From positions 3,782,001 to 3,846,000 of the forward strand of contig JAHWDD010000004.1 in NCBI GenBank assembly GCA_023897205.1: a stretch of 64,000 bases of DNA, given 5' to 3'. The stretch is from Exophiala sp. HKRS030. Taxonomy: Eukaryota; Ascomycota; Eurotiomycetes; Chaetothyriales; Herpotrichiellaceae. The notes below the pieces were generated by a model, which saw only the letters and a program-made list of their open reading frames with translations, was not told the origin of the DNA and did not search any database. A program made the translations under genes and the position numbers. This document shows positions 43,432 to 54,500 of the stretch, piece after piece; the stretch's first letter is position 1, and the number at the start of each line of letters is the position of its first letter.

Positions 43432-45684
43432 ATGGCCTTACAAAGACAATGGCACAACTACATCTTTGTTGGCCTATATTTTCTCTTCTCGGCGTCGTTC
43501 TCGCAATATCCTCCACCTATAAATGAATCTCAGGCTAGCATTCCTTCTCCAATCAATCCGGACATCACTATTAGATTCAAAAGTCCATCTGTTGGCACAT
43601 GCACGACCGTCTTTGCCACCCAAAGACAGTTTACTGGGTACATCAGTCTGCCGCCAAACGTACTGGACCCCAGCCAGGGAAATTACAGCATTAATACCTT
43701 TTTCTGGTTCATCGAAGCAAGACAGGTACCAGAAGCAGCACCATTGACTATCTACATCAATGGCGGCCCAGGCTCGAGCAGTATGGTTGGTCTTTTCCAG
43801 GAAGTGGGCCCTTGTCAAGTTGTTGAGATTGCGGAGGAAAAGTTGGGTACCATCGCCCGTGATTGGGGCTGGGATCGAGGCAGTAACATTCTCTTCATCG
43901 ATCAACCTGTACAAGTTGGCTTCTCTTATGATACGTTAACGAACCTATCCCTGAACCTGCTGGATGAGGTGTTTGTCGACCATCCCGCGCCAGTGCCCCT
44001 GACGCAACCAGAATATACATTCCTCAATGGCACATTTGCCTCGGGCGATCCGTCTTCCACAGCAAACACTTCACAGATTGCCGCTCAGTCACTATGGCAT
44101 TTCCTTCAGACATTCCTGCCCTCATTCCCGGAGTACAATACAGCTATGGGTTCGGATAAGAATAAATCCAGCGCAGAAATCCATCTATTTACCGAGTCAT
44201 TTGGTGGCAGATATGGACCTGCTTTCGGAGATTTTCTTCAAGCGCAGAACGCTCGTAGGTTGACGGACGCCAACTTCGCAAATAGCACGATTGACATCAG
44301 CCTTGTTTCTTTGGGCATTATCAATGGTTGGATCGACTTACTCGTCCAGACACCGTTTCACCCCAAGTATGCTTATGAGAATACATACGGCATTGAAGCC
44401 ATAAGCCAACTAGAAGAACTCAACGCTCTGAGTGCTTACAACGGTGCCGACGGATGCCAGCAGCGGACTTTAACATGCAGGGCTCAGCAAGCGGCGCTTG
44501 ATCCTTCCAACCAAGGGAATGTTGCTTCGGTGAACGACGCGTGTTCAGAAGCACAATTGTACTGCGAGACCTATGTCGTGGGCGCATATACCGTCTCAAA
44601 CAGATCGATTTACGATATCTCACAGGATAGGTTGGACCCATTTCCAGACTCGTTCTACCTTGAGTATCTCAATCAGCTCTCCTTGCAACAGGCTATCAAT
44701 GTCCCCGTCAACTATACTCAAGACTCGCTGGCCGTATTCTCGGCATTCGCTTCAACAGGAGATTATGCGCGCAATGGCATCGTGCAGGATCTGGTGAACC
44801 TTCTTGACTCTGGGGTCAGAATTGCTTTGATATATGGTGACAGAGACTACATTTGCAACTGGTTAGGTGGTGAGGCTGCCTCTTTTGCCATTGCCGGCGC
44901 TGCTGGATCATCGTACCTGCCCTGGTTCGCAGCTGGCTATGCCCCTATTGTGACAAATGGCTCTTATGTCGGCGGTGTAGTCCGACAGTATGGGAACCTG
45001 AGCTTCAGCCGCATCTATGATGCTGGACACTTGGTGCCAGCGTATCAACCCGAAACGGCATTTACTGTCTTTTCAAGAATTATTAACGGCGATGATATCA
45101 GTATGGGTAACCCAGCTGATCTGTCCACATATCAGTCGACGGGGGACAGTAATGCGACTTTCCAGAATTCACCACCACCTATGGCTGCTCCGACATGCTT
45201 CAGGCGCGCTGTCAATGAAACCTGCAACACTGATCAGAAAAATATGCTGGCCAACAAGGCAGGTGTGCTCATCAATGGCGTTCTCTACGATCAAGAATCA
45301 GACTGGCAATCGCCACCTCCGGATGTGACCAGTGTTGCTGGAGTTCCCGGAACTGCGCCCATCAGCATCATCACAGCTGTGCCCTCTTCTAGTTCTTCCT
45401 CCAGGCCCATAGCGTCGAAGGCATCTATGTCGGATCATATTGATTCTAAGACTACAAAAGGGAAAACGACGACTACTCTACCGACCGGAGTGTATACAGC
45501 CACAAATGTCCCACCTACGTCCACCGCGGCCAGAAGCAGTGCTAGCTCTACCAGCGCTGCATCGACACAAAGGCGGAAGGATGCTTCTACTCCATTCTCA
45601 CTCCTAAGGACTAATTCTCTTGGAGCAGTTGCTCTAGTGTATATTTCGGTTCTTGGAGTCTTGAGTGATGGAATCTTAGGTTAA
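43432..45684 (+). CDS. Serine carboxypeptidase S10 homologue, probably GPI-anchored
   Basis: Single-exon frame of 750 aa. A signal peptide (IFVGLYFLFSASFSQ) precedes the alpha/beta-hydrolase S10 domain. All key elements are present: the substrate-binding NGGPGSSSM near residue 113, catalytic Ser256 in TESFGGRYGP, Asp470 in YGDRDYICNWLGGE and His533 in YDAGHLVPAYQPE. GWDRGSNILFIDQPVQVGFS is the family's second block. Residues from about 640 form a Ser/Thr stalk, ending in a hydrophobic segment (LGAVALVYISVLGVLSDGIL), suggesting surface anchoring. Compared with vacuolar carboxypeptidase Y it is much longer because of the stalk. Many N-glycosylation sites (NLS, NGT, NTS, NGS) fit a secreted protein. 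It probably trims peptides at acidic pH outside the cell. Confidence 0.93.
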   Translation: MALQRQWHNYIFVGLYFLFSASFSQYPPPINESQASIPSPINPDITIRFKSPSVGTCTTVFATQRQFTGYISLPPNVLDPSQGNYSINTFFWFIEARQVPEAAPLTIYINGGPGSSSMVGLFQEVGPCQVVEIAEEKLGTIARDWGWDRGSNILFIDQPVQVGFSYDTLTNLSLNLLDEVFVDHPAPVPLTQPEYTFLNGTFASGDPSSTANTSQIAAQSLWHFLQTFLPSFPEYNTAMGSDKNKSSAEIHLFTESFGGRYGPAFGDFLQAQNARRLTDANFANSTIDISLVSLGIINGWIDLLVQTPFHPKYAYENTYGIEAISQLEELNALSAYNGADGCQQRTLTCRAQQAALDPSNQGNVASVNDACSEAQLYCETYVVGAYTVSNRSIYDISQDRLDPFPDSFYLEYLNQLSLQQAINVPVNYTQDSLAVFSAFASTGDYARNGIVQDLVNLLDSGVRIALIYGDRDYICNWLGGEAASFAIAGAAGSSYLPWFAAGYAPIVTNGSYVGGVVRQYGNLSFSRIYDAGHLVPAYQPETAFTVFSRIINGDDISMGNPADLSTYQSTGDSNATFQNSPPPMAAPTCFRRAVNETCNTDQKNMLANKAGVLINGVLYDQESDWQSPPPDVTSVAGVPGTAPISIITAVPSSSSSSRPIASKASMSDHIDSKTTKGKTTTTLPTGVYTATNVPPTSTAARSSASSTSAASTQRRKDASTPFSLLRTNSLGAVALVYISVLGVLSDGILG

Positions 45685-46140
45685 TGCGTTGTACTCTGCA
45701 AATACTGCTTACCGCTAGCTTCGTGAGTCGAGTGGATTAGCTGGTCCAAGGAGCACTCATGTAGGATCGGTATGCGACGGTGGGATCTAGATACAATCCA
45801 ACTGCAGGACATCCTCGAAAAATGTTACAATAATAAGCCTTCTCGAGTCAACAATGTGACTTATAAGTGCCATGTAGCAGGCCCGAGCGATGCTTCTCAG
45901 TATTCGACGAGGCTGCGCTAAGTACAGATTATCCGTACTTTCTCCGCAGCCGTGAATGATCCAGTCCTGCGAAATAAAATAAACCTGTGCAGTTTGACAC
46001 AAATGCGACATAACCTCACTTGGTACCAACAGAATCCCATCAATCGATCACTCGTACCACTCGTGTCTACCAACAGTGTCAATCAAGACTTCGAGAGGTA
46101 GAGAAGCGCACGGGCGCATCTCTAGAATGCAGCTGGCATC
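45685..46140. other. Intergenic region between S10 gene and ARP5
   Basis: About 455 bp between two plus-strand genes. No gene, RNA or repeat is recognised. Confidence 0.5.
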
Positions 46141-48556
46141 ATGACAATAACATCTATATCCCGAATCACGACTGAACGTCGCCTGCCCACGCCTCCTGAG
46201 AATGGCCAGTCAGATTCGCAACCAAGAATTTACGCTGCCCCCGACTTTCCTTTCAGAGGCTGGCAACCTCCCCAGCCAGATGGCTACCGCCAAAGCGCCG
46301 CAAATCCATCCGAGAACGCGATAGTGATCGACAATGGTAAGGCTGTCTCACCTCTTTCTGAAGTGTGGCAGATACTAAGCAACCGTAGGGGCAAGCACCA
46401 TCAAGGCCGGTTTCTCTTTTGACAAAAACCCTCGATTTCTCATCCCACCTCTCGTTGCGAAGTACAAAGACAGGAAGTTCAACAAATATTGCATGTTTGT
46501 TGGCCATGATGCCTACGCCGACGCGACGACTAGAGGACAGATCAGAACCGCCTTCGAGCAGAACACCAGTATCCCAACCAACTGGGACATAATGGAGAAC
46601 ATATATGATTACATCTTTCTGAAGTTGGGCGTGAACAATGAAGGAAGTGTGGATAGGCCCCTGGTCTTGACAGAACCGGTTGGCAACCTGGGCCACAGCA
46701 GAAGGATGATGAATGAGATGCTATTTGAGTGCTATGGCGTTCCGAGCGTGACATACGGCATCGACAGTTTGTTTTCTTTCCGCCAAAACAAAGGGACCTC
46801 GGGACTGGTCGTGTCCTCGTCACACACGTCAACCCATATCATCCCTGTCCTCGATCGAAACCCACAGATGCAGTCCTGCGCACGGTTGAATTGGGGAGGG
46901 TCACAGGCGCAGGAGTTCCTTTTCAAGCTGATCCGTCTGAAGTATCCCAACTTCACCGGAAAAATGACTACTGAGCAGATGGAATCCTACATCAAACAAT
47001 ATTGCTATCTGTCAAATGATTACTCTTCCGAGCTCTCCACATACCTCGACTGGAGTGGACTGGAAGAAGAGCGAGACATTATTATACAGTATCCTTTCAC
47101 CGAGCAGGTTGTGGTGGAGAAATCGGCCGAAGAATTGGCGAGAATCGCCGAGCGGAAGAAAGAGTCTGGCCGACGACTACAGGAACAAGCTGCTAAGATG
47201 AGGCTCGAAAAGCTCATCAGGAAGGAGCAACAATTGGAGTACTACCAGCAATTGCACGAGTCTTTCGTCAATGCACCTACCAAGAAGGAACAAAGAAGAA
47301 TTCTAGATGACGAAGAACTCAAAGATGAAGCAGCCTTGGAAAGAATCATCAGAGATCTTGATAAATCCATCAAGAAATCGAGAAATAAAGACTTGGGCGG
47401 GGCGGAAGAAGAGGAAACACTCGAAGAACAACTGAACAAATTTCCTCTTCTGGATGTGCCGGATGATCAATTAGATGAAGATGGTATCAAAGAAAAGAGA
47501 CATCAAAGGCTAATGAAGTCCGGTGTCGAGGCAAGGATCAGAGCCAAAGCGGAAAAAGAACGAGAACGGGCTAGGATCGCGGAAGAGGAGAGGCAAGATA
47601 TTGAGATGCGTGAAAATAAATTCGATCAATGGCTCGCAGGCCGTCGCGAACAGCGCGAGTCCCTCTTGGCTAGGATCAAAGAGCAGGCACGGCTCAAAGC
47701 AGATTCGGGTAATCGAAAAGGTATTGCTTCCCAGATGCGCATGAAGACTCTGGCAAATCTTGCTGCGGATGGACCCAAGCGGAAACGTCGAGGCGGCGGA
47801 GAATACGACGATGACTTTGGGGCCAACGACGAGGACTGGGGTGTTTACCGTACAGTGGCTACTGAACCCGCCAGTGACGACGAAGAGCCCGAGGAAGATC
47901 CCCTGGCAGCCTTGAAAGCGGTGGAAAGCGAACTTTTGCAATTCGACCCCGACTTCCAGGAGAAGGATACTCTGGAGGCCCAGAATGACTGGACCAAGAG
48001 CGTCCTGCACGCTTTCCTTCGTGGAGCGAGGCCTGCAGACCCCGAGAGTCAACGAGAAGCCAATCAGATCCATCTCAATGTAGAAAGAATTCGAGTTCCT
48101 GAGGTGGTCTTTCAGCCAGGCATTGCCGGAGTTGATCAGGCAGGTCTGGTGGAGATTATCGAAGGCATTGTGACGGGGCGCTTTTCCGATCCAACACAGC
48201 AACAGGCACTTCTGAGAGACGTTTTCTTGACGGGTGGGAACACCATGTTCACCTCGTTCGAGGATCGACTGAAGCGCGAGCTCATTGCTAGCTTGCCCGA
48301 TACCTTGACGATAGGCGTGCGAAAAGCCAAGGATCCTATTCTTGATGCCTGGAAAGGGGCAGCGGGTTGGTGGAGTACTGGGGATAAAGCAGAGAGAGAA
48401 GCGGCCACTGTCACACGGTCAGAATACGCAGAGAAAGGAAGCGAGTACATCAAGGTATTTTCCAGTTGCCAACTAACAATGTGTTAACGCATGACTGACT
48501 CTTCTTAGGAGCATGATCTGGGAAATTTTGTGTCACCAGCTTACAGCTTTGGTTAA
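46141..48556 (+). CDS. ARP5: Actin-related protein 5, INO80 chromatin-remodelling subunit (3 exons)
   Basis: Arp5 works with Ies6 in the INO80 complex, coupling ATP hydrolysis to nucleosome sliding. Exons are 46141-46336, 46389-48454 and 48509-48556, total 769 aa; introns are 52 and 54 bp. The actin fold begins at AIVIDNGASTIKAGFSFDKN, the intron falling within DNG. PRFLIPPLVAKYKDRKFNKY, LVLTEPVGNLGHSRRMMNEM and CYGVPSVTYGIDSLFSF follow. A large charged, helical insert (about residues 290-560, rich in Glu, Lys, Arg) typical of Arp5 interrupts the domain. It resumes at RIRVPEVVFQPGIAGVDQAG and LTGGNTMFTSFEDRLKREL. The short last exon supplies the family end EHDLGNFVSPAYSFG. Confidence 0.95.
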
Positions 48557-51500
48557 TCTCTACAACAACTTGGAAGGTTCGACAAATTTTGGCGAGACTT
48601 CACCTGTCCGAAAGACGGCGGCAACCATGGAGACAGACACACACACACCATTCCTCGAGCTCCGGGCTTTTTTTCTCCGTGAAGCTCTCCTTCAAAATCT
48701 GTCGGCCCCGTTGCCTTGACCTGAATGCATGCAATACATGAACTGTGCTAAGCTTCAGCGACGCAAGAGCGGGCAGGTCAAAATTGGCCATGCGGTACAT
48801 TGGGTACACAGTTCTACCACCCGCATGTTGGTAGGGTCCCGATCCGTGTACTATCGATTCTCTCTGGCCTAATCCATGAGCTGCTGGGGATTTTAAAAAA
48901 CGACGAGGTAGAGCCGGGTGTGGTATTTGGAATGTCTGCATTAGCTGCTGCTGCCGCCGCTTCATTAAAACAGACGATGCTTGTTTGCCTTTCGCAAAAC
49001 AGAACTCAGTCTCTCTCCTCATCAAGAAGTCCTCGTGGTGGGCGATCAAATCCTTCGGCACACCATGCTGTTGGTCCGTCATTTACAGGCTCAGCGCAAA
49101 GAGAAAATGGTCGCACAAGGTGGCCTGAAGTGAAGGAGGGGACGAAGGGGATGAAGTGGTTGAGAGTTTCGTGTAACACATAGCTACGGCTTATGCAGTT
49201 CCGGGTACTTGCCTACAAGTAGGTAACCTTTACCGACTCAGATCTACAGTACAAGTTCACAAGAATGGCTTCGATCGGCTTGTGGTTTCTTCTCACCATG
49301 TCTTTTTTTCTGGCCATTTTACCAAAAAAACCCTTGCATCTACTCCGTACCAGTAGAGACTCAACAATGACGCCCCTGTCCCTTAAGGACCTAGGGAACT
49401 TTCATCGGGCCTCACGGACGAGAAGATGGCTCCGTGGCGCCGCCATACTTTAGGTAGGTATGTCAGCATCGCCGGAGACAACTGCAAAAGCAAGAAGCCG
49501 CGGTCCGAAGGGCAAACAGGAGGGCGGTAGGGAGGAGCCCTTTTCCCGCCGTCGCCATCAAAATCCGTCGACATCCGCGCTCAACAATACTCGTACCCAT
49601 ATTAAATGCTCTCTGGCTGAGGTACCGGAAACTACTTATTACCAGTGATTTACGACAAGGTTAAGCACTAATACGGGCTGACTCAGTCCTTGGGTAAGCG
49701 AAAGAGGTGCTCCACTACTACTCCGTACGTACGACGACGACGACGAAGACGACGACGATTCGTCTGTGCAATTATTAATAACTCTTCCCAACCCTTGCGA
49801 ACAAAAAGTGGGCGTGCTGATGGAACCGAAGCTGCCAGAAAAAGAAAAAGAGCTTCGCAAGCATTGGGGTCGGCCCTGAGATCTCTTCCGCCCCTCTTCT
49901 TTTTCGCCGCCCCGACGTTTCGCATTGTACAATCTCACCGAGTCACCGGCTGACAAGGTGGCGACGGTCCCGAAAAGGTGTACACGGAGTACACAACAAG
50001 GCTCTCTCCGTGAAAATGCCGAAGCTTTATCTGATACTCGTACAGAGAAACACTTTGTTGTATGGTCATGTATATACATGACAAAGTCACGGATACAGTC
50101 TATCCCTACCTAATTATATGCTCCAGTACCCAATGAGTTAATGATACCGGCCTTGTTCGCGTTTTCATAGAAGCCTGTTTTACCCCCCTGCTTACCTACC
50201 TATACAATCATTAGACTCCGTCTTTGACCTTGACCCAACCAGGCTCCGAAAGAGGGAGACCTAAGAGGAGAGTTTTGCTCATACATCGTGAACAAGCCCA
50301 CCCGACGAAACATCCCATCGTCGCCTATCGGGTCAAGGATTAGCCCATAGCAGTTTGTCATGGCGAGGCAAGTCATTGTACCGATACGGCTTGCTCATGG
50401 TTCCAACGCATCGGGATATACATCGCTGGTGAGGTTGTCGAAGCTTTCATCGCCGAGAAATTCGAAGGTAGTGTATGTCAGACATCTTGGGGACAAGAGT
50501 CTCTCTAGCAGTGTCCAAGCCCTGTCGGTGGTAGGCTCTGTTCCCCGTGCATAAGGTACCAACAATAGCAGTCTTAGCTTTTGCTATTTGACCATCGGGA
50601 CATCGACAAGGTAGGATAACATATGTGCAATGATTGGTTTCATCTGAAGAAACAACAGGTATTCCGTATGTAACAACTTTCTTGGCGCACGTGATGCCTA
50701 CATCGGAAGGAACTTTTGACAAGACAAAATTAAACCAATGTTCCCGCGAAAGACCAATCTGTCCCGTCGTTTTCGATATGAGGAGAGGCTCTCTGTTTGC
50801 GAGCACTCCATACAAGTTCCGACTAACACCGGGATTGGTGGAATCACCTTTGGAGTAACATCACGCCCAAAGTTTTCCGTTGGCCCTTCCCACGAGTATT
50901 GGTAAGTCCTGGCAGGCATCGAGCAGCAGCGATATCTGTAAGCGTTGCATCAGTGTATTGGCATTCCGACAACAAGAGACACCGCCCTTGTTTTCGCCAT
51001 TCCATCCAACCCGACCAGAACGAGTTCCACGGCTTAGTAGCCTGCGGAGAGCTACGATTCAAATCGAAGCACTACTGCATCACGGTGGATCGCGCCGGAC
51101 TCATAGCCTAGTAGAGATGTACTGGCCTTTGTTCTGGAATGAACGGCGGAAGGGCCATTTCGAGTCAAGAGGCAATCGTTCCTGGCGGACAGATGATGGC
51201 CTGGCCAAGTCATTCCGAAGTATGCAGATTACTTTCGTATTCATCGACTGGCTCGCTGCTCACTGGCTACTCCTGCTTCCTACGGAAGCTAGGACTCATG
51301 GGGGTTGTTTATGGTGCTCGATGAACTCGATCAGGCCAACGACCCTCCTGCTCCTAGAACACCCCGGATGGCCAGTCCGACATAGCAACAATCATTAATC
51401 GATGAAGGAGCTACGGGTATATGGCAACCACGGCAGCCACCGTATCGTCATCCTGTGGTCCAGATAGCAGCCTCTTTCCAGATAGAGGCATCGTGGGTGA

Positions 51501-54500
51501 ATTATTGACCTCGAGTTCTAGAAATTCGGACGGGTGGGCTTCTCATCAATTGTCGATCTCGGCCGGTTCTATTAGTTGTCCTGCTTGACTTGCCCCGGTC
51601 CTTCTGCCCTCGGAAAAACGGGTGAAGATCTTGGTCCTAAACTCCTAGGACCTGGCAACCTGGTTCTGTTCCTGCGTCAAGATGACCACCAGGCTCTCCA
51701 GTACATCTACGCGTACGATTAAGAGATTCAACTTGGAGTGGACAACTACAACACCCCTGGATGACTCTGGATCATGCAATCACGTCCGCCCCTCTTGCAA
51801 TAGGAAGAGATGATGATGAAAATCAGTAATCAGGTTCTGTGCTCCACTTCTGCCATTGGTCATTTGGGACTTCCGTAACAGGATTGTGGAAAGATTGAGA
51901 GAAAAACGATGATTACTCCGGGCGAGTACTTGGGTCGCCAATGAAGACACTCCTTGTACTCCATATCCGGAACAAGGCACGGCCACTTTCTTTGTCTCCT
52001 CCGGAGTACATCCTGGTCAGCAACGCCCATCGAAAGCGTCAAGTTTTCCTCCAAAACCATGGATCGTCCCTCGTTCAAAAAGATGTGCACTTCCGTCGTC
52101 ACGTTCGCCAAAACCGATGACAGTACTGCCTTTTGTAGAAAAAGGTCCGTTCGGGGTTGCTCTTGTCTGATGACACCATGTTTCGGGTCAAGTCACAAGT
52201 CTCCACATTCTCAAGCCTGATACGGGGTATGACCGGGGTGGCCGAGATAGGGGCAGGTTTTGGCTTGTCGCCACGCACGAATCTTCAGCCTTATCTGATC
52301 GACGTCGAAAAGCACAGAGTACATGATTGGAAATCAATCTTCGTGTCGGTCTCGAGTTGTAATGACCGAACTGACAGTATAACAGTCAGAGAGGCAACCC
52401 ATGTCCCCCTCCCCCATCTCTACTAAGTGGTGGATATGAGGATCGGGGGTTGCATCAGGAACCCACAACCTCATAGTCAGGAGAGTCAAATTGGTCGAAT
52501 GCGACTGTCTCTGGTCCTACTGGGTGAATGAGGCACTGAAAGGTCCTGCTTACCAAAGAAATGAGAGCAGATGCCATATTTGGGATGGGGGCCGTGCTTA
52601 CGTACCCAGGTAACGGGCACGTCTTGTCACGCGAACTGGCCTGACAAGTCTTGGTTGCCTCTTGGTGTGCAAATCAGTGGTATTGGGTTGTACGAGTACT
52701 GGCTACGAGGGCTCCGTACAAGCTCAACACCCATGCCTCACAGGGTAGTGGTGGGTTGTTGGCTTGTTCTGGCCAGGACTATGCGCGACTTATGTCAGCA
52801 GCGATTTACCTACACCTGTTGCTTCTTGCCATAATAGGCAACACCAGAATCTGCAACTTACTTAAGCCAACAACTCCGATGTGTTACGTTATGTTCGAGC
52901 GCCAAACAACGCCACCAGACGTCTTGGAGGGGAGGGTTGTGGTCAATTGCTTTCTGTGACAGGAATCGATGTTCGGCTATCTCGCTCAACGAGCTCTCTG
53001 GTAAGGACGATCTTGACAAAGCAGATAATGTGTGGAGATGACGCTTTGAGAGATTTTTGATTCTATGGTACAGACAGCCGTTGCGAGTACGAAGGCGAAA
53101 CGGTCCACATTGACAAACGATCGACCTGGAGATATCTCGGGCGCGCAATATGCTACCTTAATCGACATCAAGTATCTCCAGAAACCGATGATATGATGCT
53201 TACCTTTTTCGCAACAGTTTTCCGGTGCTTGGTTTCCTCTTTGAGAACCAGTCCAATCACAACAACTAGGACAGGTTTGACGAGGATGGTTTGGTTTAGT
53301 CATGTTTGATACAAGCCTACAAGTGTGTGTGTGTGTGTGTCCATGAAAAACCTCACGCCACCCAAGTAAGAAAGTCCCTGCATTTTCCCAAAGGCTTGTT
53401 TCTTGTTTCTTGTTTTTATCTTCTCCGAGGACCTGATCAGAAAAGGTCGACTCTGTTGGTGGTTTCCCTTCCTCCTTCTCGGTCCCGCGGAGTCATGCCA
53501 GTTTGTCAATAGCTGCATTTGAAAGAAAACGTGGCAGTCAGCCGGGAAATGCATGAGCGTCTGCTTTAGTCCCGACAGCGCGAAATTACTGTGCAGATTG
53601 AAGCCTTTCGTTCATGGTGGGATGATCAACGATCGAGTCATTCTCTCTAGGCATGTCTCCTAGGGTTGCATATGGTCCGGGGAACGAGAACAGACTCTTC
53701 TCTTGGTTTTGAGAGACGTGAATCGAGGCAAGGACTTTAGGGTACTTGCTATTCACATTGTCATGCACTCCTCTGGCAGGGTTTGGGGTTGTTGGTACAA
53801 TAAAACCAAGAGGCCAAGTCACAGTACACAGAGGACGGCAATCCGGTACAGGGTCAGGTAAGATATTGGGGTAGTTCTTTAGGTAGTAGGTACAGAGTAC
53901 GAAATAGGTATCAGGTAGATAATCTATTTGACTGAGATAGGTATCTATCTAGTTACAAAATAAGAGGTCATTTACGTACCTTGGTAAGATATGTAGTACT
54001 TGGTAACTTGTCGTACTCCATATTCTATCCCGATAGTTGGCACGCCTTGTACTCGTAAGAAGTTAGATACATTGTACTCCGTAATTTTGTTCCTGTTGCG
54101 AACACGCGTGTATCGTCAGTTCTGTGTCTGGGTTGGTTTATTTCTCATGGTACGGTGTACAGTAGAGTCCACCCCTACTGGATACTACTCACTACCACAT
54201 GTAGGTACCCACCAGTATCTCCATCTCGTTCCCTGCCCGCTCCAAAGACCCTTGTATACCTGAGTCGGGAGGTATGTTCACGGAGTGAGATCGGGGGCTT
54301 GGGATGTACCGTGCCTGACCAAGACGAGTACCCAAAAGAAAACCACAGTCAGCAAAGAAAGCCTCATCGACCCATCAAAACAAGCAAAAAAGAAAACTTC
54401 ACAGTGGCGTCCTGGTCCTCCCTCGTTTCTGGCCCCCGTCTCTCCGTATGATTTACAAGTCTTTTGGTGTCAACTTTACAAGTCACATCTTCCACCTTGA

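Noticed and set aside
50880..51398. 172-codon frame in the gene desert
   Set aside because: Random-looking composition and no homology that I can recognise.
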